From contig NC_133221.1 of the NCBI RefSeq assembly GCF_040436345.1, positions 4,853,663 through 4,917,662 of the forward strand: a stretch of DNA of 64,000 nucleotides, written 5' to 3'. Below the pieces are notes generated by a model. The model was not told where the DNA came from, made no database searches, and saw only the letters and a program-made list of their open reading frames with translations. The position numbers and the translations under genes were made by a program. Origin of the DNA: Pagrus major (lineage: Eukaryota; Chordata; Actinopteri; Spariformes; Sparidae). Of this stretch, positions 49,250 through 61,700 are shown piece by piece. Numbering within the stretch: position 1 is the stretch's first letter; each line of letters begins with the position of its first letter.

Positions 49250-49581
49250 AGTTTTTTCTCCTTTTTTTTAAGGGAATCACAAGCTCCTCCTCTCCCAAAC
49301 TTTGTCACGGGTGTGGGAACTCCCTGCTCCTCCATGTATGATGAGTAGGTGAGCAGAGAAGGCGTGGAGGTCTGGAGAGAGAGAGCGAGAGGAGCGAGGA
49401 CGCAGAGAGGAGCTGACGGAGCATTAATGAGACACTGGCCGGTTAGAGTTACAGGGATGCAGTTTTAACCCATCTACCACCGCTCTTCTCAGGCTTCATC
49501 TGCGGACTTGAACGCACCACAAACTGGGACAATTTCGCCTTTTGAATACAAACTTTAGCGGATTAATTTATTCTCAAGAAA
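49250..49581 (+). promoter_or_regulatory. itga5: Probable itga5 proximal promoter and 5' leader
   Basis: No TATA box is evident. The stretch is purine-rich, with a GA patch at 49374-49390. It contains a kappaB-like site at 49315-49324 and a short upstream reading frame at 49427-49468. The transcription start cannot be placed from sequence. Confidence 0.45.
49315..49324 (-). promoter_or_regulatory. NF-kappaB-like site
   Basis: The - strand reads GGGAGTTCCC, matching GGGRNWYYCC in full, 258 bp before the itga5 ATG. Function is inferred. Confidence 0.4.
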
Positions 49582-49790
49582 ATGGGCTTGGAACGATTTC
49601 GCGTAAAGACGCCGGGGATGGCAGCCCTCCTCGCCCGCTCTCTCCTTTGTATAACGGGGCTATTACTCACTTTTTCTCCGCCTGTCTGCGAGGCGTTCAA
49701 CTTGGACGTGGAGAACCCAGCTGTTTACAGCGGACCTACAGGGAGCTACTTCGGATATGCTGTTGACTTTTATTTGGCTGATTCTTCCAG
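49582..49790 (+). CDS. itga5: itga5 exon 1 (signal peptide, start of propeller)
   Basis: The ATG at 49582 has a strong context (AGAAAATGG). A second in-frame ATG at 49618 (GGGGATGGC) would leave a more usual 26-residue signal peptide. The donor is GTGAGT at 49791. The exon ends with two bases of a serine codon completed by T at 61068. Confidence 0.92.
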
Positions 49791-52700
49791 GTGAGTTTCT
49801 GTAACACAGCAATGATTTATCTTCTCCGAATAGAAAAGAAAGTGGGCTTTTCAGCAACAAGCTCCGGGAGGAAATCTGAAACATTTGTTTACAATCTTCA
49901 TCTGGGCACTTCACGATACCCAGTTGTACACAAATATGCTGCGTGCAAACTTTCCACTGGCTAATATCGCAGGTTTTTCTTGTGCCAGACGTCAGAACAT
50001 TTACAACTCGCCCGTTAAAGTTACAGCTCAAGTTTCCTTTTGTTGTTTTGGAAATGCTGAAATCATTTGTGGGGTTTGTTGTTTTTGCGGCTCTGATATT
50101 AAATCTGGGTGTTGTGTTCATACTGTGATCTCTGGGCACATGCTTTACGCACAGTGCACACGCCCTCGGTGCGCACACAACTCACTGTAATTAAATAGAT
50201 TCAGGAAATTGCATTTGTGCTCTGAATGATTGCCCACATTAAATGCAATAATGCTGATATAGAAGAGTGGCCATTTCATTATAGAATAAGAGAATGAACC
50301 CAAGTAAAGACTAAAAGATTTTGGAATCGCCCTCAAATCTTAATCTTGTTGCACTACAGGATGACATTTAATCTGACCTTTTAATCTGTTAAACCTGTTA
50401 ACTTCAACCTCTAGTAATCAAATCTCATTGGTCTGAAATTCTGCGTTTAATTCTGATGCTTCCTGGCTCAGTGGGGTCTGATCCCTGTGACACCCAGCAT
50501 GTTGTGGTTGTCTCCGCATTCTTCTTTAAGAGATTTTGGCATCAATCATGTTGAGGGTCTTAAACGCATACATACATGCCTGTGGTCAGGTCTATTACCT
50601 CAGTCGTATGGGGAGAAAATAACAGTGTGGGACATCCTGACAGTCCTAGGAACCTTTAAATCAATTAGGACGCACCAAAAAGCGAGGCATGGGTTAATGT
50701 AGCTGCTGACAGATCCACACGTCGTGTTGCTGCACACATTCTGTACATTTTGGTGAGCCTCAGACCCTCTAATCCCAATAATCATTAACAAAAGGTTATG
50801 CAGCCGCAGTCAAGGTTTCACTCAGACGTAATCAGACTTCCTGGCTGAGTCTGTGTCTGCTGAGCACCAGCGGTGTCTCGGCCCACTGTTCAACCAGCCA
50901 GCATGCTGGGATTTGAGAAAGGGCTTTGTGCCGAGTGGGCCGCCAGCAGCAGCTCTGGTTTCCCTGTTTCTCCTCCCCACTTCCCTGGACAGCAGACACT
51001 CAGACATGGGGAGATTTCCCCCCCTCTCCAGCCCTGGCCTTAGCTGTCTCTTTAAAAGCCTGCTGCTGCCATTGGTCTTCACCTCTCTGTCAGGGAAGCA
51101 GGAGCTTCAGGAGAGCTGTATGATTTAGGACGTGAAGCCTGAATGCTTGAACCCGGCTTCTCTCTCCAACATCCCCCTCCTTTACTTCCTCCTATGCTGA
51201 TGTCATTCTGCGGGGCTTTTTAATTCATCCATCCCGTAAAGTAGACCTTCCCCCCACTGTCTAGCCTCCCTCCCCATCATCTCTCCCCGTCTCATTAAGT
51301 GTGAGGCAGAGTAGACGTCATCTTACTGATGACTTAATCTGAACTTTTCTGCAGTCCAGCCGCCGTGCATATGGAAGAGGAGGAGGAGGAGGAGGAGGAG
51401 GAGGAGGTGAGACAATGGTTTGTATGTGTGCAGAGCAGGAATAATGTTTAAGTGCAGCTTCCCTACATCCCGGCGCCCTGTAATTTTCCTGTGGATGATA
51501 TGTATTCAGAAGTCAAATGTCAAAGAAAACAAAGTAGGAGAGAGCAGATTTAAGGCCGTGAGTCACTGCTTTATCTGTAAACCACATGTATCTGCTGCTT
51601 TTCATTCACAGTTTCTTAGAAGTCGACACATCAAAACAATATCAGTGGACTCATGGAAGGAGTTTCTGTTATCTCTCGTTTTTGCCGTCACATCATCATC
51701 GCCCAACACTTTGGAGACATGGGGGAGAGGAGGGGGAGTAGCTGGGGTGAGGTCAGCTGAGGGTTGCACAGAGACTTTCTTCTAGTCCGGATGAGCTGCT
51801 GTCAGCCCGGCTCCGGCCTTATGAGTGAAACTGTTGCTTCTTTTGAAAAAAACTTGCACTCATCGCTGGTGGGAGATGAAACTGATGGCAGATGCAGATA
51901 TAAGGGAGGAAGATAGCTCTCCCATCCATAATAACCCCTGTCAGGCCTGCGAACACAAAGGCTGACTTTCTTCCACTTTGACACTCAATCTTGACAATGA
52001 GTTTATATATGCGGGTCTGCCGTGCCCTTCGGCCCGGCCTAACACAATTAAGTTTGGACACTGGTAGACGGCCCACCATGGAAGAACGCCCGAGGACGGA
52101 GTCTGTGAACGGACGGCTCTTGTCAGATGAACACAGGAAGGGCAGGAGGATATATGTTCTCCTGTAGTGTCTGTATGTTATTTCATGTTGAGCGAGGGTT
52201 GACTCCTCACATGTAATGCCAGTCCCCACGCACGCCCTCCGCTGCATCATGGGAAGGACTTCCGAGGGCTCACTCTCTCCTCAAACACTTAATAATCAAA
52301 CAGCGGTAACTCCTCTCTGACTGTCTCCGGTGCCAGGCACAGATGAGGGAGTGGATCATACTGAGATAGACAAAGCCAAAGGTCACGGGCTGTAAATAAT
52401 AACAGACCTGTCCTGGAGTGTATGAAGGGACGAGACGGATCCTGGTGCCTCTCCACAAGTGAATGTTGGGCGTGTGAGGGAACATAAACTTAGACACTTT
52501 TTTGGACTTTTCATTTTACAAGTACACTTTACTCTGGCACTGTACCTCAGTACAATTTTGAGGTACTTGTACTTGAGTATTTCCATTTTCTGCTACTTTA
52601 TACTTCCACTTCACAACACTTTGGAGAATAATATTGTACTTTCACTTCACTGCATTTATTTCGTAACTGTAGTTACTAATTACTTAACTCTGCCAAGGCC

Positions 52701-55700
52701 CAACATTCCCCCTTTGTGCTCAGTCATAGATACCAGCAACCTAAATACGCCTGCTTTCTTTCATCAAAGTCCATCCAGTAAACCCTGAGAAATTAATGAA
52801 AAGTGTTTAAAAACGTCTTATCTCAATTCTGGACCGAGACCCATCCTCCATCCAAGTTTCGTGATAATATGTTCAGCAGGTTTTCTGTAATCCTGCTGAC
52901 AAACCAACAAACTGATGTAGGCAGAAACATAACCTCCGTGGCCCAACAGTCCCCTTTTGTTCTTACTCATAGACACCAGCCATCTAAATATGCCTGATTT
53001 TCATAATGTTTCACGCATTATTCACTGAGAAATAAATGAAAATGTCAAATGTTTTCATTCAGTGGCGTAGATTTGTTGGTCCAGGTGTGTTTGATGGGAT
53101 TTTGAGGGATGTCTGTCCATGGTGTGGCCTGATCGGACCACACGAGTCTTCAACCCTACTTAAGACCTCCCCCATTGTCTTGTAGAGTCTTTATCCTTTA
53201 TTCCTAAAGAAAGTGAGAAAAAAATTCCTCAATCCGTCCCTTTACCCGGATTCACACCAAAAAGTTAATGGGGTCTCTTCTGGGCCGAGATCCATCCTTC
53301 ATCCAAGTTTTGTGAAAATCTGTTCAGTAGTTGTCGTGTAATCCGGCTGATAAACCAACCAACAAACAAACAAATGAATATGGGTGAAAACATAACCTCC
53401 TTGTTGGAGGAACTCATTTATTTAAGTGGCAGTTGGATTAAAAAAACACTTCTTGGATCTATATTATATGTAATAATGGACCGGGCGGATAATTGACCAA
53501 CCCATAGTATACAGTATTTACTTACATGAAAATATGTGTATAATATTACTTTAACTCGAACTGTACTTTTGATACTGTACATTTAATATCACATACTTTA
53601 AGACTTTTACTCAAGTACTATTTGTACGGGTAACTTTCACTTTTAACAAAGTAGTATTTAAGCACAATATCTTCACTTCTACTCCAGTATGACTTTTTGA
53701 TACTTTTTACAGCACTGTCCCTGTGTGGGATTATAATGTCATTTAAAAGCTATGTCTAATGATGGAGGACGCTCTGATGAAGTAATATGTTCCAGTCCAC
53801 ACCAGTCCCGTGTTTCAGGGACATGTCACTGATGCGCATTAGCTCACGGATGGCTTGACCATGACGAGCACACAGCCGAGGTCAGCCGGTCCATGTAGGT
53901 CACTCTCCTGCAGTTTACCCTCCCAAACAGGGTTAGAGTTGAACTAATATTGACATTGGCACCGGGTCTCTTTTGGCCACTAAAAGCTGCAATGTTTTCT
54001 CTGTCTACACCGAAGTCCCTCTCCATATATGATCAGTCTTGTTTCTGTTATTGTTTTCATTGGTGTCCTTTTCGACGGACCTGCCTCTAAATCAAACCAG
54101 TAAGTGTTTGAGCTGCAGGAGCGCAGCTTGTATATTTGGGCTGCCAAACTTTTCTTCGTCCAGGTTCTTGGCGTTGCGTGCAGACAATGGGGCCCTTTGT
54201 CTGACGGCAGAAATTGTTTACTGTTTTCCATTTGAGGAGTTTTCACTGTGACTCATTTCTTTCTTAATTTATTGGCCTTTTGAAAAGTTGCCTTAATTTT
54301 CTGTTGTCATACTTTGTGTGTTACCTACGGTAATCAGACCAGTAGGTGGGGAAAATAAGTGTCTGTTGCTGTAAAGGTCAGTCGGGATATACTTAGCATG
54401 GCTACACTCTGTCTCTAACTTAAAGTGCCTGTCTAGCTTTTACTGCCCTGTTGGTAAAAGGGGGCTTTAAATAATGAGCCTGTGTGTGTTTCACTGGAAA
54501 AAGTTGTCGGTGTGGATGGTGGCGATGTGTGTAAAGGGCCCGTGGACCTCCGCTGTCACGTCTGCTGCGCTGGGAATGCCCCGAGGACGTCATGTCTCAC
54601 TCGGAGTGGAGTTAGCCGTTGGTCAGGGTCGTCCTGACTCATACTCACCAGATTTAATCTGTGACTACCAGCAGGTCTGGTTTGTTTTAACCCCCCGGGG
54701 TCACTTGATGACTCACATCCATGGTAACTTGATAAAAGCTGTGCTTTATATAGCAATAAGCAAATGACGCCATCGTCAAGCTTGTTCACAATGAGATCCT
54801 ACTTGGCTGAAAGTCAGATTAGCATAAGAACTCATATTTAAGATGGAAATGAGATGTAACCTCTGGCCGTTACTGTCTTCTGGATGTGTGTGCGATTGTA
54901 TGCATGCATGTGTGGGTGCGGCTGGGGTTGGGGGGTGCGCACACTAAAGTGTTTCAACAGCTGCTTCACCCCCCCCCTCCTCCTCCAATCAGCACGTTTA
55001 ATACAACAGCCTCTCTATCCTGAGGTGAGACGACTGGACCCCCTGACGTGGGCATTGTGGAGAGGTGTGAACCACCGGCAGTTAAACTCCCTGCAGGAAG
55101 ATTTTAGGGCAGTTGGACTGTGAAAGGGGAGGGAGGGCTTGTGTTTGTGGGGGTGCAACAGTTTGGTATGAGAAAATGCTTGAGCACATGTCATTGTGAT
55201 GTTTTAGAAGGATGTTTCAGATTTCTCCCTTGCCACTTGTGAATCGCTTTTTGCATGTTTGGTGGTTTTGACAGAACAGCTGCTGGTTTACACACAATAA
55301 CCGTAAAAAGCGCTCATAAGGAGGGTAAAATACAGTGGCTCCATGATTGCTGCCTGCTGAAAAGTCAAAGAAGTCGAGCTGCGAGTGGCTGCTTTTTTAA
55401 TGAAACCCAGGTTTTGTGAGATTTAGCGAAATCGGCATTTTCATTCTATGAACGTTTGTCATGGAATAACTCGTAAAAAGATCTAAAATTAGACACATTT
55501 ATATCCATTTTTGAATTTACAGGCATCATTAGGAGTGTAGTGAGGGAGGCATGTGGTCGTTCTTCTCTAGAGGCCACTGTGTTTGAATATTTTGTGATTT
55601 TGTATGGCTCCTGCCTCGGCCTCTTGTAAAAGAAACCTTGATCTCAATGGGTCTTCCTGGTAAAATAAAAGGTGAAAGAAAGCCGCCATGGTCCAGGGTT

Positions 55701-58700
55701 CAAATGCAACCTGTGGCCCCTTCCCCTCTTTCTCCCTGTTTCCCGTCACTCTTCGCCTGTCCTTTCAATAAAGCCAAGAAAAAGGAAAAGAAAAATTGAA
55801 TAGCAATAAAGAAAAGGTTAAATACAATAATCGCTAAATCAGCTTGGAGTCCGCTTACTGATTCAGTTACCAGACTTGTTACTCCTACCCGGCCGCAGAG
55901 TAGCGTAAAATCATCACGTATAAACAATCATTTTGAATTGCCTTTGGACGTCGTTTGGATGACAAAAAAACATTGTTTTGCTATCTTGGCCAGCAGCACT
56001 TGTAATTTGCAGGCCACCTGTTGCCAGACACGGTAATCCTGTTGAGGATAACAAGGAAATGATTTTATGGCGATGGTGGGATCAGATCCTTGACATATTG
56101 GACTGTTTATCTGATCAACACTGATTGGTGTGGACTCCAATGTCCCCTTTCAAGTTCACTCTTGGATGTGGAAATGCCTATAGATGGTATAAAAGACCTG
56201 ACTTGCTGCAGCCCTGTAGAGCAACATACAGATCTTTTATCTGCTCCCGCTGCTTTTTACAGCAAAATCTGACCGTTAACAAAGGATAAGGCTTCAGCAC
56301 AGCACAGTAGACTTTCTGTAGTCAGCAGCACACGCCATCACAGCAGGCACTGCTACTCTCATCATCTCCAGGCTCCTGGACAGCAGCACGGAGAACATGT
56401 GCGTATGTGGTGTGTGAGGAGACGGTCGTCCATATGGCAGACGTAAGGACTCAAACAGCTTCTGTCTGGCCTTGGCTCTGAGAGGACGCGAGACGGTTCG
56501 TGTGGCTCCATGTGGTCTAGAATAAGTCATCGCACACTTCTCATGTCTGTCGTTCAGCTGATCTCACTCTAAGTCACCACGCATGCTTTGAAAAGTCAAT
56601 ATTGCAGTAGGATGACATCATACCGCCGCAATATCGACCATTCATTAATTTGTTGAACATGTTAGCTCGCTGTCCGGCTCCATATTTCCGCTCTCATTGA
56701 TCCAGGTGTCATTTAATCATGTTGGTGAAGTGATTCTCCAGAGTCGAAGGGGGAGAGATGATTGTACTTTTGGCTACAGCAGCAGCAATTAAAGGGTAAC
56801 TCCACCAATTTTACAATTTAAAGTAGGTTTACAGGACAACTCCATATGTGAAAAAAGTCAATTTTGATCACTGGTTTTTAAACTGTTCATAATGAGTCAG
56901 ACAGTGTTCAAAACTGATAAATTGCCTTGAGAGATGTCACTCAGTTACTATATTGCATTGTGGGTAATGTAGTCGCCAGATTTTGAAAAGAAGTCCACTG
57001 GTTACACTCGACGAATGATCAAAATCAATAGTGCAGAACCAGAAATATCGCCTTTTTTAATGCTCACATTCTTCTTCCTTTTCAAAGCCTGATGCCTACA
57101 TTACCCACAATGCAACTTAGCCACTGAGTGACATCACTGGAGGTAATATATTAGATTACATGCAGCTTCCTCTGGAGCCACAAAAGGCTTTACACTACTT
57201 TTTTCCCCACATATTCAGTAATACTCCCTCAGACCTGTAAACACACTTTAACGGGTAATACTGGTGAAGTTACGCTTTAATCAGTGAAGTTGTCTTCTTT
57301 TAGAGTAATCAGCCATTATTGTCATTATAGATAAATCGGTTGGGGAAATTTATGTAAGAAAATCTAAATATTTTCTGTTTTCTATCACAGTAAACTGAAA
57401 ATCTTTGGGTTGTGGACAGAACAAGACATCTTGAGGACGTCCTCTCCGGCATTTTTCACCATTTTTAGACATTTTGTAGACCAAACAACAAATCACCTAA
57501 TCGAGAAAATAAACAGATTAATCAACAGTGAAAATAACCGTTGGGTGCAGCCTTTATTTTGGCATGCTCCATTTCTCTGCTGCTGGAATGAGAGCAGTGA
57601 AGGTCAAGTGCTGCCTGTGGCTCAAATCAGTTCACTGCGTCTGACTTCTTTTACTGATATGGAACCACTCCAGTGTTTAAGCATGTGTTGATAGGTCAGT
57701 ATGAACTCCATGGGTCGCTGTACTTTTTTTTTTTTACACTGAAGTGTTGCTGAGATGTGAAGGCCACTTCTCCATTTTTTCCCCCTTTGCATCTGTGCTG
57801 TAGCGCTCGTCGAGTCGTGTTTATGACCGCAGATGGTGACTGCAGCCGGCTCTGGGGGGGCCTAACAAATGCGATTGTAATTTTTCTCTTTCTTGCTTGA
57901 ACTGGTTATAATAGCGTTCAAGTGACATCAGCTCTGCAGCTGGGATGGAAGACAATTAAATGTGGAATGGAGGATGAAAAAAAAAAAGTGTTGGGGCTGA
58001 AGGGTGGGGGGTAACAGAGGAATTTGCCCCGTGACAACTTCCTTCTGTAACCTCATCATAGACCTTTATTAGCAATGTCTCCGCATCCTTAGTGTCACAT
58101 CAGCAAGTTCCAGCACTCTCCATCACCCCTAATCTCTCAGCCCCACATAAAAAAGTGGTCGCAGTCTGGCAATTATGGTGTGGTGAGAGATTTTTTTGTA
58201 GAGTTGTGTCCTCTGATGAGACAAACCCTCAGTCCTCACTTACAGTGGAGCTGTTGTTTACGCATTCCTCGCTCGCAGCCCAAATCACTCACAGTAGTTT
58301 AATTAATGCTTAATTGTCAGCTGGTTGGTGGAGGCCATTAGTGGCTGCTGTATGGCAGCTGGTGGGGTTGGCTATGCTAGACATGGTGAAGCCGCTAATG
58401 CTTCTCATCCGCCCTACACCCTAACTAGGACATTGCTCAAGTCCCCCTCTTGTGAAACGCTGTTTGTCCGTAGCAACATGGGAAGGACTTGTTTAATTCT
58501 CCAGCAGCCAAAACATTTCAGAGAGCATCACTCACGACTGTTCATGGCTTCACAGATGTGTCCTGAGCTCTTCCTGCTGTGATGGTGCTGCTTTCAATCC
58601 CTCTGTGAACGGTCTTTTGTCTAGACTCACTTTTAGCCACAGCGGCTCAGACGCAACCCGATGAGTTTGTCTTTCAACTGAACAGCTGAGGATCGCTCAC

Positions 58701-61700
58701 CCCCTCTCCCCTGCCAATTACATATATTTGCATACCCATCCCAAGAGCCATACATTCACTCCACCTACTTAAACAAAGGGATTTGCAGTGCAGCACTCAG
58801 CCGACTGCAGTCAGAGCTTCATTAAATGCTAGTGAAACAAAAGCTCTACCTTTTGAGCTCACGGCCAGCAGATAAGGTGAAGGGCGGGCAAATGCTAGTT
58901 AAGAACCAGACTGATCCTCGCCAGATAAAGACCCATTAAATGCTAATTTGCAGCACTTTAAGATCGCTATCAAACTGTGTTCGTGTGTGACTGTCTGCAC
59001 ATCTGCATGCATCTGTGCAAGGTAGTGAAAACCGGCTTCAGCTGCCAGCTTGCTGATTAAAGCGTGATCTGCTTGTTTTGTTATTTCCTGTATTTTTTCC
59101 CCTTTGAAAAGCTGCCACGGCCAGCTACAGCTGGACTGCATTCAGGTCTGATTCAACGAAAAAAAAAAAAAAAAGATGCTGCAGCTTCCAGTTTCCTTGG
59201 CCTCGTTAGTGTTTGCTGCATACATGTGCATGCACTTGCATTCAGATTATTTCTAGAAAAAGCAGTTGATCCCTCGTTCGAGGTCTTGTAGGTGCTGCCT
59301 CGTAGATGCATAGTTCTTGTTCGAAACATATTAACAGAGTGTGGTCAGCTCGTGTTAAATATTTACTGACTGCTCGCATATCCGTGAGTTTTGGACACAG
59401 CGAGAGGGAGATCCTCAGCTGTCTCATCGTGAGAATCCCCGACCTGGAAGCCTCTCTGTGATTTAGATTACTGCACAGGTGGAGCTCCGCGGCTCTGCAG
59501 GGAGATTCCTGGGTCTGCACATGCGGTCAGGAGCTGTTTCTTGGCTCTCCGAGTCAGACTGGTTTGTTTCTGTTTCTCTCTTCCAACACAAACCAGGAGT
59601 TTTTCTGCTCCACATTTGGACTTGGCATTGTGCTGTATCTCTTCTGAGGTATTAAGACCACAGTGACGGTGTGATACTAAACTCATAACTTCTCCTCTGT
59701 GGCGCTTCCTTTGTTCTCTCACAGTTGTGTGTTTTCAAAACCGGAGATGCTGAAATGATTCGAAAGCTTTGTGCTGACCACCAACACACCCCAGCCCCAC
59801 TTTTTTTTTCCATAAGCCGTCCCATAACTTTCAGCATTTTGTCATCTGAGGTAATAGATAGGTTCAGTGGGATTAATTATCGTGGATCACAAGGCTTTGG
59901 AATATCACTGGGTTTAACTGCTTTTTGAGTCATGGCTGGCTCCCCAGCTTCCTCTGGACCCTGCTGAGTAGTTACCCTTGGGGGCAGGATGCTAAGTTTA
60001 GCCAAAATGTAAACCGTTCATGGACTATTGGAAGATCTCGGCCAGGAAAGGGTGTGCTCTTCCTCTGTTGGAGCCCCCCGGGACACCGTCTGGTCTCAGT
60101 GGTCCTTGATTCCTTTGCCCACATCAATGCCAGAAAACTGTGTCTGTGATGCTTGTCAGGGTCAAGTGGGTCTAGAATGAGGTAATGCCTAAGTCATCCA
60201 CTTAAGACGCATTAACTACTGGGAGACGTTTTTTTTCAAACTTTACCAAGCCCAAATCCTGGTTTTCTCCATTAACGTCTCATCATTCTCCGGCCGTTCT
60301 TCTTTCATCTCTGAAGGCCGTCCTGCATGTAATTAGTCCTGCGCTCACCTGTAACCTCACTGATTCTTTCCACGTCGGTTAAAGTGGTCGGCCGGCTCTT
60401 CCTGTGGTTGTACAGTGTAGCTCCAAGGACGTGGAAGTTTAGTGCCACAGCTGAAGAAACAAGAGTGTGACTCCACTTAGCCTGTCTGCTTTCTTGTTTT
60501 CCTATCGAATCCGCCCCACAGGGATTCATGTGTGACCGTGTGAGTGCTTCTCTTTGTGTGTGTGACTGCACAAGCGGAGTAAATATGTCTCTGACCATCA
60601 CATGTGCACATGTCATAGCAGCAGTTCCCCCCCTGGTTGAACAGGGATTATGTAAAGCTGCAGAGCTGCAACCTGTTAAAATGTTTTGCTTCTGAGTCAG
60701 AATACGGCAGTAAAGCGTGCGTACTGCATCGTGTTGAAAGCCGTCAAGTGGGAGGTCTGGAATGCGATTTTTAATTAAGGCCAGGCTAAGTAGAGAGTTT
60801 CAGGTTTATAAGGATCCTGTGGTTTGGTAAACTTCTAACATTTTGAATTACAGTAACGTGTCTCTGTTTCTAACGTGGATTATCCAAAGGTAAAATGGGA
60901 GCACGCACACAGATCTTCAGGACAGTTTCACCAAATTGTCATCAAACATGTTAAAGTTTCAGCAACTTATGTCCAGGAGTTGACATTATGACATTGATTA
61001 AACACAGGTGAAATGTTAAATCCTGTAAAGTTTAACAGTTGTCTCTATTTCTGTCTCTCGTTCGCAGTGTGAGTGTGGTGATAGGAGCTCCCAAGGCCGA
61101 CACGAAGCAGGTCAACATTACAGAGGGAGGATCCGTCTTCTACTGTCCCTGGAGCCTCGGCCAAACGGACTGTCACGCCATTGAGTTTGATGTTGAAGGT
61201 AAGCGTTCTCTGTATATTTGTATTTATATGTATATAAAACTAAACGAACCCATCAGCATATCCTGATTTCTGACACCAGATGACTGACATGTGCGCTATA
61301 ATGAAAAGGGTCTATCTGGTGTAAAGCTTCATGAGGGTAACCACCGCACCCTCTGACATTTCTTATCACTTTAGCAACACGCCAGGTTGTCACTTGAAGT
61401 GCTTGAAAATCAACCCCTCATTTTTATTTTCCTGAAGACAAATCTTCAACAAATGCTTTTTTTAACAGTCTTTTCCCTGAAGCTAACTCTACTGTGGGCA
61501 AAATGTACGCACGCTGCTAACTTTGAGGTCGAACTGTAAGCATATATCAGCGACTACCTGGTTTTTGGAGAGGTTGAGAAGACTGAGATGGTTGTTTAAA
61601 CTCAGGTTTGCTGCTTCTTTATACACTCCTGAAGCCAGCAGAGCATTTCCTCTCTGCTCCTGTTGTCAGCAGCAGGTCTTGGATCAGGCGTCAGTGTTCC

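Noticed and set aside
49663..50178. 171-codon open frame on the - strand
   Set aside because: It overlaps itga5 exon 1 in antisense and runs into the intron; no recognisable domain or exon structure.
54339..54352. Second CTCF-like motif CCAGTAGGTGGGGA
   Set aside because: It departs from the core at the conserved GGC and at the last base; too weak to list as a feature.
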